Below, in pieces: positions 1 to 9,883 of a stretch of DNA of 26,380 bases (its first letter is position 1; each line of letters begins with the position of its first letter). The notes below the pieces were generated by a model. It did not search any database, was not told where the DNA came from, and was given only the letters and a program-made list of their open reading frames with translations. This DNA comes from Reticulitermes lucifugus (taxonomy: Eukaryota > Arthropoda > Insecta > Blattodea > Rhinotermitidae), in the NCBI GenBank assembly GCA_026260175.1, contig JAKCWW010000023.1, positions 335 to 26,714 of the forward strand, read 5' to 3'. Made by a program: the position numbers and the translations under genes.

Positions 1-465
1 TAAAAATTGTGTTAAATAACATATACTGTGTACATTTGTCTGCATAACATATATATAATTAAAGATGTACGGTACAAGTAACGTAATAATTATTATTCTT
101 ATATAGCTGTACGGAAGGGCACCATAAGACCTTTGCCCTCGAGGATTTTATTTTGCGTAATACGAAGTTTAGTTTTAATTTACTTAGATGCAATTTTGAC
201 ATGTCACTTAACTTTGCCCCTTCAGGGAAAAAATTCGAAAATTCCCTCAAAAATATTTTAGGACTTGTTTCTGGACTTATCACAATATTACAAATAAAAT
301 CGTAGTGCCTATAGACACAGAAAGCTAAAACTTCCTAAGGGACAAAGTCTCATGTCGTTTGTGATGTTACGCAATGCGGACTGGGAAATGGTCATCGATG
401 TTTGGGAGTGGCGTAGTGCTTCCCTCTTTTAAGGCAAAAGTCACATCTTCTTCGATTACATGACA
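1..465. other. No gene or repeat recognised
   Basis: AT-rich sequence with only short chance reading frames on both strands. I see no splice pattern, tRNA-like box, inverted repeat or transposon motif here. The right edge runs into the retroelement-like segment starting near 456. Confidence 0.5.
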
Positions 466-590
466 CTGAAGATGGAGGCAATGTGCTTCTCCGAAATGAA
501 CTACCAGCCTACATGGTGTAACATTTTAGAACACTTGAATCTTCATCAGCATTGCTGTGAGGATCTCAAATCTCGCATTTCTAACGGATA
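456..590 (+). repeat. Retroelement-like fragment with hammerhead-like core
   Basis: The stretch CTGAAGA (466-472) is followed by a potential stem GGAG (474-477) / CTCC (489-492) and then GAAA (493-496). This is the order of a hammerhead ribozyme core: CUGANGA, helix II, GAAA. There is one extra base (473) between CUGANGA and the helix compared with the canonical fold, and the base after GAAA is T rather than C. The overlapping reading frame (Met at 460) gives a peptide with 'MEAMCFSE' and 'HCCEDLKSR', wording I recall from junk proteins predicted over insect repeats. I infer a decayed copy of a repeat family, possibly a Penelope-like element, since such elements are known to carry hammerhead motifs. 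The family assignment is unsure. Confidence 0.35.
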
Positions 591-1950
591 TATGTCAGAA
601 GCCCAAGAAAGATCTCATGTACTTTTACGGATATTGCAAGAACCGAGTCGTACTGTTCATACCCAGGTTCCATTGACTGAAGACACCACTGTAGCACGCA
701 GGACACTGAAATATATTTCAGTATTATTGTTTGTAAACAGATAATACATATTTCTCAAGTTTAACCTCTTAAATAAAGTAACCTCTCCTATCATCCAGAT
801 TATTGCACGTGTTACTTTTCCCTGGAACACCCGGTGGGTATCAAAACACGCTTCATATTCCAAAACAAACTGAACACCCTGCACAAACTTTTGCAACATA
901 TCAATCTCTGTCTAGTTTCATCCCACATCACGATCAAAACTTCAGCTAACCCACAGTCGTACCACCCTAACACAACCTATTTTCCCTGCCGCCTGACGCA
1001 ATCAGTGTATTTGCTGTAAGTTCCTAAAAGGGGAGAAGGAGAGAATGGAGTGGGAAATGTTATATTTGGAGAGGGATTATAATTGGTTTCATTTTCAGTT
1101 GGACAGGTTCGCCGTTACTTCGATTTGCCACTCACCCTCTTCCTCTCGTTATAAGCCAAACTTGTGCCCTGGAGTTGGGTGCGGATATGATACTCTGGGA
1201 ACAGTTCCTTTCCCACGCCAAATTCTGTAATTAAATTCATTGTAATTTCTCTCCTATCGAGTTCTAAAAAATAATTTAACGAACTATTTAACAGTGTTCT
1301 TTAAAACGACGAGACGTATAGTGTAATGTATCTGTGATAAATGACCCATATAATTTTCAAGTTAGTTGTCGAAGAGAAGCATATATATTTAAAACCTCTC
1401 GGTGAGTAAAGAGAGAGTGGTATGCACAAAGTAATTAAAGTTTCTTTAGATCAAAAATTACCTCCGCATATTTTAGGATAAGTGTACTGTCCTGCGAGAG
1501 ATTCCAGACAGATATATGAAAATGCAAATATTACGGACGTGTACTAGTGATTAAGTCCTTTATTGTTAACATACTCCACTCAAAGGAAAGAGTTTATGTT
1601 GGAAATAAGATTGGTGGGAAGCTGAGGTCAAATTTTGATACGAAACTCTTAGTCCGTACCAAATAAATTCGCAACAGAATGTATGAGAACATATTTCAGT
1701 TTTTTCACCTGAATAGTGGAGACTGTTGTGCTTGATTCCGAATTCTGGAGAGTATTTCTCTTGAAACCAGTCTGTATGTAGATCGTTAGGTTTGAAACCA
1801 CCTTTCATAGCGTACACGCTGTTTGGTTTATACTAAACCAATTTCATAAAGCTGCTCTTTATTGACTTTATAGAACTCAGAGCGAGTTGTTAAATGTGTA
1901 TTACTGTGTCATGTTTTTAATACAAAATGTATTCTATTTGCTTTCAATAG
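591..1950. other. No gene or repeat recognised
   Basis: Only short unrelated frames (60-85 codons) occur on both strands, with no recognisable domains. The last 20 bases (1931-1950) are a pyrimidine-rich stretch ending in AG, which could be a splice acceptor for the candidate exon that follows. Nothing else can be supported. Confidence 0.45.
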
Positions 1951-2156
1951 TAATGTAGTTTATATGGGTTATGAATTGATTTTATTGATTTGTATTGTGA
2001 GGACATCTGCCGGATATCAGCTACCATCGGATTTTGTATCTGCTGAAGCCTTTGAAGCATGCAATTCGTGTAAATCACGTTTCAAAACTCAGTTCCTATC
2101 TCAAAGTAAACTCGCTTCTTTTCCGTTAGGAAGATCAGCTTCATCATGCTACTTAG
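1951..2156 (+). other. Candidate protein-coding exon, unidentified
   Basis: This is the only place where an open frame coincides with good splice signals. A pyrimidine-rich tract ending in CAATAG (to 1950) precedes it, and it ends at TTAG followed by GTAAGTAT (2157 on), a near-ideal insect donor. The frame is open throughout and contains Met at 1964 followed by a hydrophobic run (LILLICIV) and SAG, like a secretory signal peptide with a cleavage site. The next part carries several cysteines (ACNSC, SSC). I do not recognise the protein. The exon would be 206 bp. It could equally be chance, because one open frame of this length is expected in such sequence and no partner exon is visible nearby. 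Confidence 0.2.
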
Positions 2157-3037
2157 GTAAGTATTTGTTGTTTACTGTGATAATCATAAAGGACACACAA
2201 ATATGTTCTGCGGGTAATCATTAAAATTTTAATTGTTGAAGCAGGTGGTACCGTACATACAGTAATCAATATGCTCCAAAAGGTTACAGAAGTTCATATC
2301 ATTTATTATTTAGCCCCTAAATTTTTAAAATAAAATATACAAAGCAACAAACTAATTTTTAATAAATAAGAACATGAAAAGGAGTGACGTCATGTGAAAA
2401 AATATATTTAATGCTGACTTATATATTACTTTTGATACTGATTATTAATAATATTTCAATGATATATATTGACTGTCAATAAATTGAACGAATTATCATA
2501 ATCCCGCCAAAACCTTGCGATGTCTTGTATATACGCGAGATAATGTACATAATTACGTCCTTGATAAAAGTCAGATGAGCACTTGTCTAGAGACGATCAA
2601 GCAAATCAGCTGAAAATCATATCAACCTTACTCAACAAATTAATACGTCAGTCTGTTGATGTCTGAATGCCTTTGAAGCCACTTCGTCACATATATTTTT
2701 CACGCTCTCATCGGATAGTTCTGTTTGAACTGTCTGTGCGTTAGTGTCACGTGACTGTCGCCATGGAGACAGAACGTGCGGCCATAGCGCTCTTCATGCT
2801 TATCACACACATCCATCCTGCGTATCGCACAAAACCAACAAACCAGGGGTTCACAGCTATCGCAGAAATGTTGTGTACTTAATTGCAATGACACTAAGCG
2901 TCCCTTAATTAACTTCAATATACTCACTAAGTATTTATCATTAACATATTTTACGTCTCGATATTTACTGTCACCATCAGTTATTTATTCATTTATTTTT
3001 CATAAACATTAAATCAAGACTGTTAGTTCTCAATAAA
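2157..3037. other. No gene or repeat recognised
   Basis: AT-rich sequence beginning with a possible splice donor. A 75-codon frame on the minus strand (2700-2927) has no recognisable motif. No repeat boundaries are visible until the duplication flanking the SINE at 3038. Confidence 0.45.
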
Positions 3038-3352
3038 CTAATGTGTTTGTAAAGGTAAAGGTAAAGTTCACCCTAGAACAGGCCATGAAGACCCAGAGGG
3101 GGAGCAGAGGTACAACTCTACTCTTTCTTTAGCCTCGGCGCTAGATGGGGTGGGTGGTCAACGCCACGCCCCGGCCGCTTTACCCCCGGCAATGACATGG
3201 TACCCAGTGTACAGGAGGCTGGGTAGGCCCCAGGGCCGGTCTGGACGAGTGCTGAAAATCTCGCCCCCTCGGGGATTCGATTTCCGGACCGTCCAGCTCG
3301 TAGCGAGTGGCTACACTGACTGCGCTATCCCGACCCACCTAGCGTGTTTGTA
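3038..3352 (-). repeat. Full-length tRNA-derived SINE with target-site duplications
   Basis: Read on the minus strand, the element starts near 3338 with a tRNA-like head. The A box (TAGCGCAGTCAG) lies about 3316-3327 and a B-box-like stretch (AATCGAATCC) about 3273-3282. An internal core common to the other SINEs in this window follows (GGGGGTAAAGCGGCCGGGGCG, then CATCTAGCGCCGAGG), then TCTTCATGGCCTGTTCTAG and a tail of TTTACC repeats (plus-strand 3052-3066). The flanks match 12 of 14 bases: CTAATGTGTTTGTA (3038-3051) and CTAGCGTGTTTGTA (3339-3352). Both box regions are present, so it was probably transcribed by RNA polymerase III when young. It encodes no protein and would have needed a LINE for mobilisation. 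The two differences between duplications, both transitions, suggest modest age. Confidence 0.85.
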
Positions 3353-3799
3353 CTGTGTATAACTGATTTTACGACATTTTTGTCCGATATATAAAGGGAA
3401 ATGTTCGTGCGTCAGACTTGCAGTATGGCGATGTGAAAAAATGGCTGAAGAAGTCTGTCATCGGAAAGAAATGCAGTACCTTGCACACATGTTTGTCTGC
3501 GGCTTCATTAAAGGCGATGACAGTAACTCAGACTAGGAGACTTGCAGTATTCGAATGATAGGATGGTAACTGAATAATGAATTGCACACAGGAAGGAAAT
3601 TATCGTGGCCTAAATTAATTTATAACTCCTACATACGCCTTAAGGAACTGGAAAGAATCACAATGCCTTCAGTCAGTATAGTCGGTCTTCATGTTTGAAG
3701 TTAAACCGAGGCTTACCTGCCATAAAGCAGGACTGATACCCACTTAAGCACTCACCTATACGTACGAAAGGGGTTTAACTTTGTCACTATGTTCTTTCC
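3353..3799. other. No gene or repeat recognised
   Basis: Short chance frames only. I see no tRNA-like boxes, terminal repeats or domain matches between the two SINE copies. Confidence 0.45.
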
Positions 3800-3930
3800 A
3801 TGTAGCAAGTCATCCTTACAATTTCGGATCCCAGGCCAATCCATGTGGGATTTGCGTTGGACAAAGTGGCACTGGGACACGATTTTCCCGAGTACGTCGG
3901 TTTCCTGTATCAGTATTATTACACAAACGT
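3800..3930 (+). repeat. SINE of a second family (ATGTGGGATTTG type), decayed
   Basis: A B-box-like stretch (TTTCGGATCC, 3822-3831) is followed by CAATCCATGTGGGATTTG, GGACAAAGTGG and TTTTCCCGAGTACGTCGG. This matches in order the body of a SINE family common in insects in my memory. The head upstream is too decayed to define the A box. An open frame running through it (3781-4140) yields 'NPCGICVGQSGTGTRFSR', a peptide often predicted from this SINE, so that frame is repeat-derived rather than a gene. A second copy lies inverted at 6890-7055 and a third probably at 19223-19345. No clear target-site duplication. Confidence 0.65.
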
Positions 3931-4401
3931 GCTATATTCTTATTATCTGCCATCGACATTTCCCTATATAAGCAACTGACAGCGTTATTCAGCAAGAACA
4001 CCTCTCTTTCTTTCTTACGTTACGGATATATGCGCCAGGTGTACAGAACAACCTGTTATTATACAGCAGTCAAGAGGTATCTATGCTTCGGCCGACATTG
4101 CAGCTTTAGCTTTTACCAGCAGAAGTTATCTTTTAAGTAGTGGCACTGCTTATTGTATAAAGCGGTGCCAGTAATTTTCAAGATCGCGTTTTGCATACTC
4201 AGGGGAAGTGTGACGGCACATCGATGGTTGTTATATTCAAATGGTGACATAATAGCATGTCTCACGGAACATCCGGGCGAGGATTTACTCCTGTAAAGGT
4301 TAAATGTCTGAGTATAACTACTTTAAACATGGTAGGCCCACTGGAAGTTGGTGCAGATTGACGTAGCACGTGTAATAAGACGGAATCAGGTGTGGACCCG
4401 G
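3931..4401. other. No gene; one short hairpin
   Basis: Between the SINE and the mariner remnant I see only an 11-base inverted repeat, TGGCACTGCTT (4141-4151) with AAGCGGTGCCA (4160-4170), matching at 10 of 11 positions around a short loop. It has no U tract and no obvious role. The 5' end and terminal repeat of the mariner element should lie in this interval but could not be found. Confidence 0.45.
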
Positions 4402-5262
4402 TGCAGTGCCATCGATAACGGCAGGACAGATGTTGACAAGCAGCGATCCGGAAGCCCAAGCACATCCCCTACGGAAGGCAAAGTGTGTTGTGCAGATGTC
4501 CTTATCAGAGAAGACAGAAATATTAACAAGGCTGACACAGCCCGAATGCTAGGCTTTTCGCCGTGTAGTGAGCACAGTATTGTCCGAGACCAAAGAGATT
4601 ACAGAAGTGTGTGTGCACAAGCTGAGTGTCAAAGTACCTCACGGACGATCACAAAGTTTATCGTATGGTTCTCTCTCCCTCTAATGCATTTAACACGTTC
4701 TGCAGATCAAGCAGAGGAGGTTTCTGCAGTGTACTGATATGGGGGATAAAACGTGGGTTAATCACGCGGCACTGCAAACTAAAAAAACATCCACGACATG
4801 GGAATACCCATCACCTCTCCCATCAAAGAAATTCAAAGGAACGCCATCAAGAAGGAACGTCGTGACCAGTGTATTTGGGAATATAAAGGTGTATTCCATA
4901 GAGATGTGCGTAATCGCGGTGATACTGTCACTGCTGGAAGTTACTGCCGCACAACTGAGATCTTACGGCAAGTTTATTCTTTACAAAAATTGTGGCTTAC
5001 TGCGCCAAGCCCTAATCAGGTCATACCCGATACGCCCCATACGTCTCCCGGACTTGTCTTGTCATGTCTCTGCGGCTGGGAGGTTACGGATCACCCTCCC
5101 TTGAATTCTGAACTCGCGCCCAATGATTTCTGTCTTTTGTACCACTTCAGAAACAACTGACTCGCAAGCGATTTGCAACAGACGCCGAAGTGAAGCGAGG
5201 GACACAACCCTTGGTGACATGGTGGGCCAATGTTTGAACGTCGATGGTGACTAGGTGGAGGT
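4402..5262 (+). pseudogene. Decayed mariner transposase
   Basis: Remains of a Tc1/mariner-superfamily transposase, the DDE-type enzyme that cuts and pastes its own element at TA sites. Landmarks in order: NGRTDVD...RSGSPSTS linker (about 4402-4460); DVLIREDRNI and HSIVRD of the helix-turn-helix region (about 4495-4590); LTDDHK (about 4638); GDKTWVNHA with the first catalytic Asp (about 4742); KKFKGTPS and SVFGN (about 4825-4880); RGDTV (about 4915); PDTPHTS with the likely second Asp (about 5026); GWEVTDHPP (about 5075); LAPNDF with the third Asp (about 5117); RFATDAEVK (about 5172); and CLNVDGD (about 5231-5252). The frame shifts near 4625, 4735, 4905, 5155 and 5235, and a stop follows CLNVDGD, so it cannot make transposase. 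The N-terminus is missing and neither terminal repeat is recognisable. Subfamily not assigned. Confidence 0.88.
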
Positions 5263-6744
5263 CTGATGTCTACGCATCTGCTAGCCACGTGCAATGTGTA
5301 TAACGGAAGTAAGAGTAAGCTTCCCGGCATCAGAATATTTATAGTCTGTAAGGCAACTTTTGTGTAAGAGTGAATCAATGAAAGGTTTAACTGTAGGGAA
5401 CATAACTACAGATGGAAAATGTAAAACTTTCTCGCTGAAATTTCGAAGGTAGTCATAATATTGTTCCACAAACAGGCGAGGAATTCTTTGAGTAGTTGAG
5501 CGGCTATCTACTTCCCCCCCCCTCCCAAAAAAAAGACTCGGTTCCGTACAGTGATCATATACATTCTTTACATAACTTCTAGCCATCTTGATCTGATCTG
5601 TAGTCCAGTGAACACGGGACACCCCTGATACCATGCCAAGCCGCAGGAGCGTGATGTGGTCCAACCGCACGTCCGAACTTAATATCTCCGGCATGTCAGC
5701 CCGCGCTCTGCACTCCATATCAAATTCAGGAGTTCATATTTTACATCACGTTCTGCACTAACCTTCACCCCACTTTTCGGACATATATTCGCTACAGAAA
5801 TTTTTCACTCTGAACTCTTTTTAGACATATACCTGCGATCCTTGAACGTAGATTTAGGTAGAAATAGTATTCCCAAGGGATTTGTGTCAGACTCATTCTA
5901 TTACGGTTTCCAAAGGACCACTTCACAAGTTGGATGTACCTTCTTCAAAATTTCACCAAAGTTGGTGGTTTGAAGTGTAATTCGGTTATATAACGGAGCA
6001 CACGAACTATGACTTGACAGCAAAAAGGGACTCAAAAACCCACGCTCACATTCTACAGAAATCCAATGTCCGAATAACTATTTACACGTATATTACGTAC
6101 TGATGCATTTAAATGACACTTGTACGAAAAACCCAGGCACATTAATTAACGTCTGAAATCGTAAATAAATAATAGTTTTAGCACGTAAAAATTATATGTA
6201 TATTAAATGTTACAGAATTAATTTAAAACAATACATATTTTAAATGTAGGCCTTTCATATTCTAAAAGAGAAGTATCTAATGTACGAATACAAAGTGTGC
6301 ATTACTGAATCTAAAAATGTATGAATTATAAAACGGGTTTCTAGTGACATTTTATAACTTGCAAGATCGAGCGTTCTGGACTCCATCAAACTACTCTGCG
6401 CGTCGGCGCAATCAGCATATCCAGGCATAACACAAAAATCTGTTACCTGTAAGAGCATTAGCCTACTATTAATATCGGGCAGACCACGCTATTACTATTT
6501 CTAGGCTTGTTTTCAAAGCAAATATCGTTTACTATACCGCCATGTCTGTCTGTCCTAGAACAAATAGGAATAAGACATGTAATAACAGGGCGAACGTGCT
6601 AGAAATGTTAGGCCGTACGGAAATTTGCTAACTTGTTTGTTATCGTTGGAGCAGGGTGAAACTATGTCTCTTGGAGCCTCTGTCTCTAATGGGGTAACTA
6701 TACATCTCTCGAATGATGCAACAATGGGTGCAGGGGGCTCTTTG
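5263..6744. other. No gene recognised; longest chance frame
   Basis: A 145-codon minus-strand frame (5281-5718) is the longest in the window, but its peptide shows no domain and runs through a homopolymer-like tract (C-rich then A-rich, about 5511-5534), which argues against coding. The rest is AT-rich and featureless. Confidence 0.5.
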
Positions 6745-6885
6745 TCAGAAGGTTAAAGCAGCCGAGGCCTGAGGCTGACGACTCACTTCCATCTAGTTCC
6801 GAGGACAAGAATCAGTAGAGCTATACCTCTACTTCCCCATATGCCTTCATGGCGTGTATAGGTACAACTTTAACTGTACTTTATC
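6745..6885 (+). repeat. SINE 3' half, 5'-truncated
   Basis: The order GGTTAAAGCAGCCGAGGCCTGAGG, GACTCACTTCCATCTAGTTCCGAGG, GAGCTATACCTCTAC and CCATATGCCTTCATGGCGTG is the 3' core of the same SINE family seen at 3038-3352. The tRNA-like head is absent, so this copy was truncated on insertion or later. It ends at a CTTTA-rich stretch near 6880, almost touching the inverted SINE of the other family. No clear target-site duplication. Confidence 0.75.
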
Positions 6886-6889
6886 TCGG

Positions 6890-7055
6890 GGAAAAATGAA
6901 TTAATATGTAGCATTGGTGAGATAATAATTAAAAGGGGGAAACGTTGTAATCTGAGAGAACCCTGTCCGCCACAAATACCACATGGACTGACCACAGCTG
7001 AAACCGTTTTAAGCGTCGAGAGGCCGGCAAATAATCGCCTCAGATATGGCACGGA
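6890..7055 (-). repeat. Second-family SINE, inverted
   Basis: On the minus strand the sequence reads GAGGCGATTATTTGCCGGCCTCTCG (tRNA-like A-box side, about 7014-7042), a weak B-box area (GGTTTCAG), then CAGTCCATGTGGTATTTGTGG and GGACAGGGTTCTCTCAG. This is the same order as the copy at 3800-3930. The translated frame contains 'SPCGICGGQ', the usual artefact of this SINE. It retains a recognisable head, unlike 3800-3930. It lies tail to tail with the SINE at 6745-6885. Confidence 0.65.
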
Positions 7056-7881
7056 CACAGTATTGCTATCTTTTTTATTTCGAGGTACATATTAGTACAA
7101 TGGAAGAACCTTCCTACCAACTTCCGTTAAAATCCTTCCAGCAAGACCGCTACTGAGACATTTACATTTCTCCCTTAGAGTCAGCAACATGTAGCAATCC
7201 TGTTCGAATCTGTCAGTGCCTGAACTCAATCGGTTTGTTATTACTAGTTTAAAAATATATAAAAATGTATACTATTATATGAATTTCATTTACACATACT
7301 ATATATGCATAAGCTACGTGTGAATATTATCTTCCCTTCTAAGCCTGGGTCTCCCAAGTTGTCTCTCCCCTACAGATCTTCCGAATACTATTTTGCGTTT
7401 ACTTATCATATCCCCGTTTTTGTTACACACCCGCTGTTTGTTTTATTCAGTTTTAACAGTACGAATTATGAAGCTGGTTGTTGGTTGTAATATAAATTTC
7501 ATTCTTCACTCTCCTCTCTTTCCCATACTACATTACGAAGTATTCTTCTCAGCACCCTGTTATCGAAAACCCTCTTAAACGGATCCTATAACAAAGAATT
7601 TTCAGAGCAAAATAAAAAACCACTATCCAAATTTTGTTAGCATATCCATGTACATCAGAAGGTTGGTTGAATTAATGGCGCATCAATAATTAAGACCCCT
7701 TACGGTTCATTATGTCGGTTCTACGTATTGTTGAAAGCGGCGCTCAGTGGGACACACTGTCGTACTGATGAAGAACAGAGGACTGGGCGTGGTGGCTAAG
7801 CAATCGACTAAATAGATATTCCTCAAAGATGACATGACATCTTAAAACGTTTGAAGTCGTGTGTTGACAAATAATGCCGAG
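7056..7881. other. No gene recognised
   Basis: Short chance frames. GGGCGTGGTGGCTAAGCAATCG near 7786 looks faintly like a tRNA head but has no B box at the right distance, so I do not call it. Confidence 0.45.
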
Positions 7882-8178
7882 TTATTCGTACTGTGCTACA
7901 AGCCGGAAGGTCGCGGGTTCGATTCCCGATGGTGTCATTGAAATTTTTCATTGAAATAATCCTTCCGGCCGCACTATGGCCCTGGGGTCGACTCAGCCTC
8001 TAACAGAAATGAGTACCAGGAATACTTCCTGGCGGGTAAAGACGGCCGGTGCATAGGGCTGACAACCTTACCACCTTCATGTGCCGATTTTGTTGAAATC
8101 TGTGAGCCTCAACCTCCTGGAAACCTCAGGAACTGTCCAGACCTGTACAGGGATTGCTTTACCTTTTATTCGTACTGT
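7882..8178 (+). repeat. 5'-truncated tRNA-derived SINE with perfect 13-bp duplication
   Basis: The element begins partway through its tRNA-like head at GCTACAAGCCGGAAGG and keeps the B box GGGTTCGATTCCC (7915-7927). It continues through CGACTCAGCCTC, AGTACCAGG and CCTGGCGGGTAAAGACGGCCGG to a 3' end reading GGGATTGCTTTACC. The exact 13-mer TTATTCGTACTGT flanks it at 7882-7894 and 8166-8178. The A box present in the related copy at 19658 is missing, so this copy lacked a complete internal promoter from the time it inserted. The junction base pattern (ACTG belongs to both flank and element) suggests microhomology at the 5' join. An identical duplication implies a fairly recent insertion. Confidence 0.92.
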
Positions 8179-8390
8179 AAAGCAACGTATGTATTTTATA
8201 GCAAAAATAACAGTATTTCATCTGAATTGTTCTCCTAATCTTCTTGCAAACCTCACGATTACAGACTGAAGGCTGAAATAATGTCGGCTGCATAAAACAA
8301 TTTAAATAAATTTCATACAGGGGGTGTAGGGAATATTTAACAACGTGATTAATAACATAAATCATATTCAGCAGGGAAACGTAACAGGTA

Positions 8391-8394
<4 letters not shown>
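8179..8394. other. Unannotated flank of SINE
   Basis: No feature seen between the SINE duplication and the AT run. Confidence 0.4.

Positions 8395-8421
<27 letters not shown>
8395..8421. repeat. AT dinucleotide microsatellite
   Basis: An uninterrupted alternating A-T run of 27 bases, self-complementary and likely to vary in length. Confidence 0.95.
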
Positions 8422-9883
8422 GAAAAGCAAACAAAGAAGGAAATTTGGTCTGTAACTCGGGATGAGGTCAGAAATTTACTGCATGTTCACGCTACATAGG
8501 ATAGCCAATAATATCTTCCATCACAAGGGATCTGTATACAGTGTGAAACTTCTAACACACTTTTCATTTCCTCTGCTTCTTTGTTTTATCCTTTTCGTGG
8601 GGAAATGCGTGACTGATCTCTCATCCAGAGGGATTTCCAATGAAGAACTTCTGCCGTGGAAATTTCCGCAGATAAAACACGAGTGGATTGTATAACTTTG
8701 CTCTCAGGCTGAGCCTTTACTTTCTAGCACGCGATTCGATAAAGAAAATTGTTTATAGGAGGTAGAGATATGGCCAGTATTGGGGGAAATTGCTTGTAAA
8801 GACCTAGGAGAGAGAAGGCGGGAATAAGAGAGAAAACTGTACAAATCTATTAGAAGCGTCTTTATAAAACATTATTGGGAAGTTCAAAACAAGGAGGGTG
8901 GTATTTGCTCTCCTGACAGGCGTTTCATAGTTTCCCTCAGTCCTTCCATGGAAATGCGAATATAGCCGTCGATGCTGACGCGGCTCTAACTCGAACCATT
9001 CCATGGAAACTTAAAAGTAACTGAAATTATGCAATGATTTCTTCCTTTTACACTCTTCCAGTCCGATATTTCACCATCCGCTTATTACGTGACACCATAT
9101 AGTCTGAGTTAATGACAGCGTCGTTAAACAAACTACAGTTGTAGTAACACGTACACCGTTCCTCACCACACGCAATATCGAGGTTGTGTAAAATCATATC
9201 TGAAAAAGTAACCGCTGAATATGTTCGTGCTAAAGACATGCCTTTATACAGAGACAATAGGGAGGACACTTACAAATGTAAATTCATAACAAATTTAAGC
9301 GCTAGACACTTCAGCTATAAAATAAGTAATTTATATTGTGAACACAGTAAGGGACTTTTACTGTTGCTTCGTAGTTTATTCGACGACCTTATCAGAAATC
9401 CGTCACTCCGCAGCTGCGGGGCAACTTCTTGAGCAGATGAGCTACTGACATTTCTCAAGACGTACACTACTCTATAAAATTAGGTAACAAAGTTGATTCA
9501 GGAGCAGTTTTTAGACATGTTATTACTAAAACACAGGACGATCAGTTTGGGTGTGAACAAAAATAAAACGTTATAAAAATAAAGCAGTAAATTGCACAAC
9601 TTCGTCTGTGTCAAGCCTAAGTAAAAGTTTATTATACCTTACTTGTATGGAACAGCGAAAATCCCCACGGTGCATATGAAATTGAAAGGGCAACTGCGAG
9701 GGTTAACGTTCGCCACAGTCTGTACAGATCTTCGCCGATAAGAAAAGACAGTGCATTTGGGAGCAAAACTAAACATGCTTGAACAGTTAAATCTTTCCAC
9801 AGCTTCAACACAATGATATGACATGGCTGTTTCCATCAAGATGACGCACAGTTACAAGTGTTGGCAGTCAATCCGTTGCTGAT
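8422..9883. other. No gene or repeat recognised
   Basis: Only frames under 85 codons on both strands, none with a domain I know. No tRNA-like boxes or terminal repeats. Confidence 0.45.

Noticed and set aside
4141..4170. 11-base hairpin as a terminator or mariner terminal repeat
   Set aside because: The arms are adjacent to each other, not at the two ends of the mariner remnant, there is no U tract, and rho-independent terminators are not relevant in an insect nuclear genome.
5281..5718. 145-codon minus-strand open frame, longest in the window
   Set aside because: No recognisable domain, no flanking splice pattern, and it crosses a C-rich/A-rich homopolymer-like tract. A frame of this length is expected by chance in 26 kb of six-frame AT-rich sequence.
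7786..7830. tRNA-like head GGGCGTGGTGGCTAAGC upstream of the truncated SINE
   Set aside because: No B box at the expected distance; the perfect duplication at 7882 shows the SINE starts later, so this is outside it.
7915..7945. Possible tRNA at GGGTTCGATTCCC
   Set aside because: Only the B box half is present and it lies inside a SINE with its own target-site duplication.
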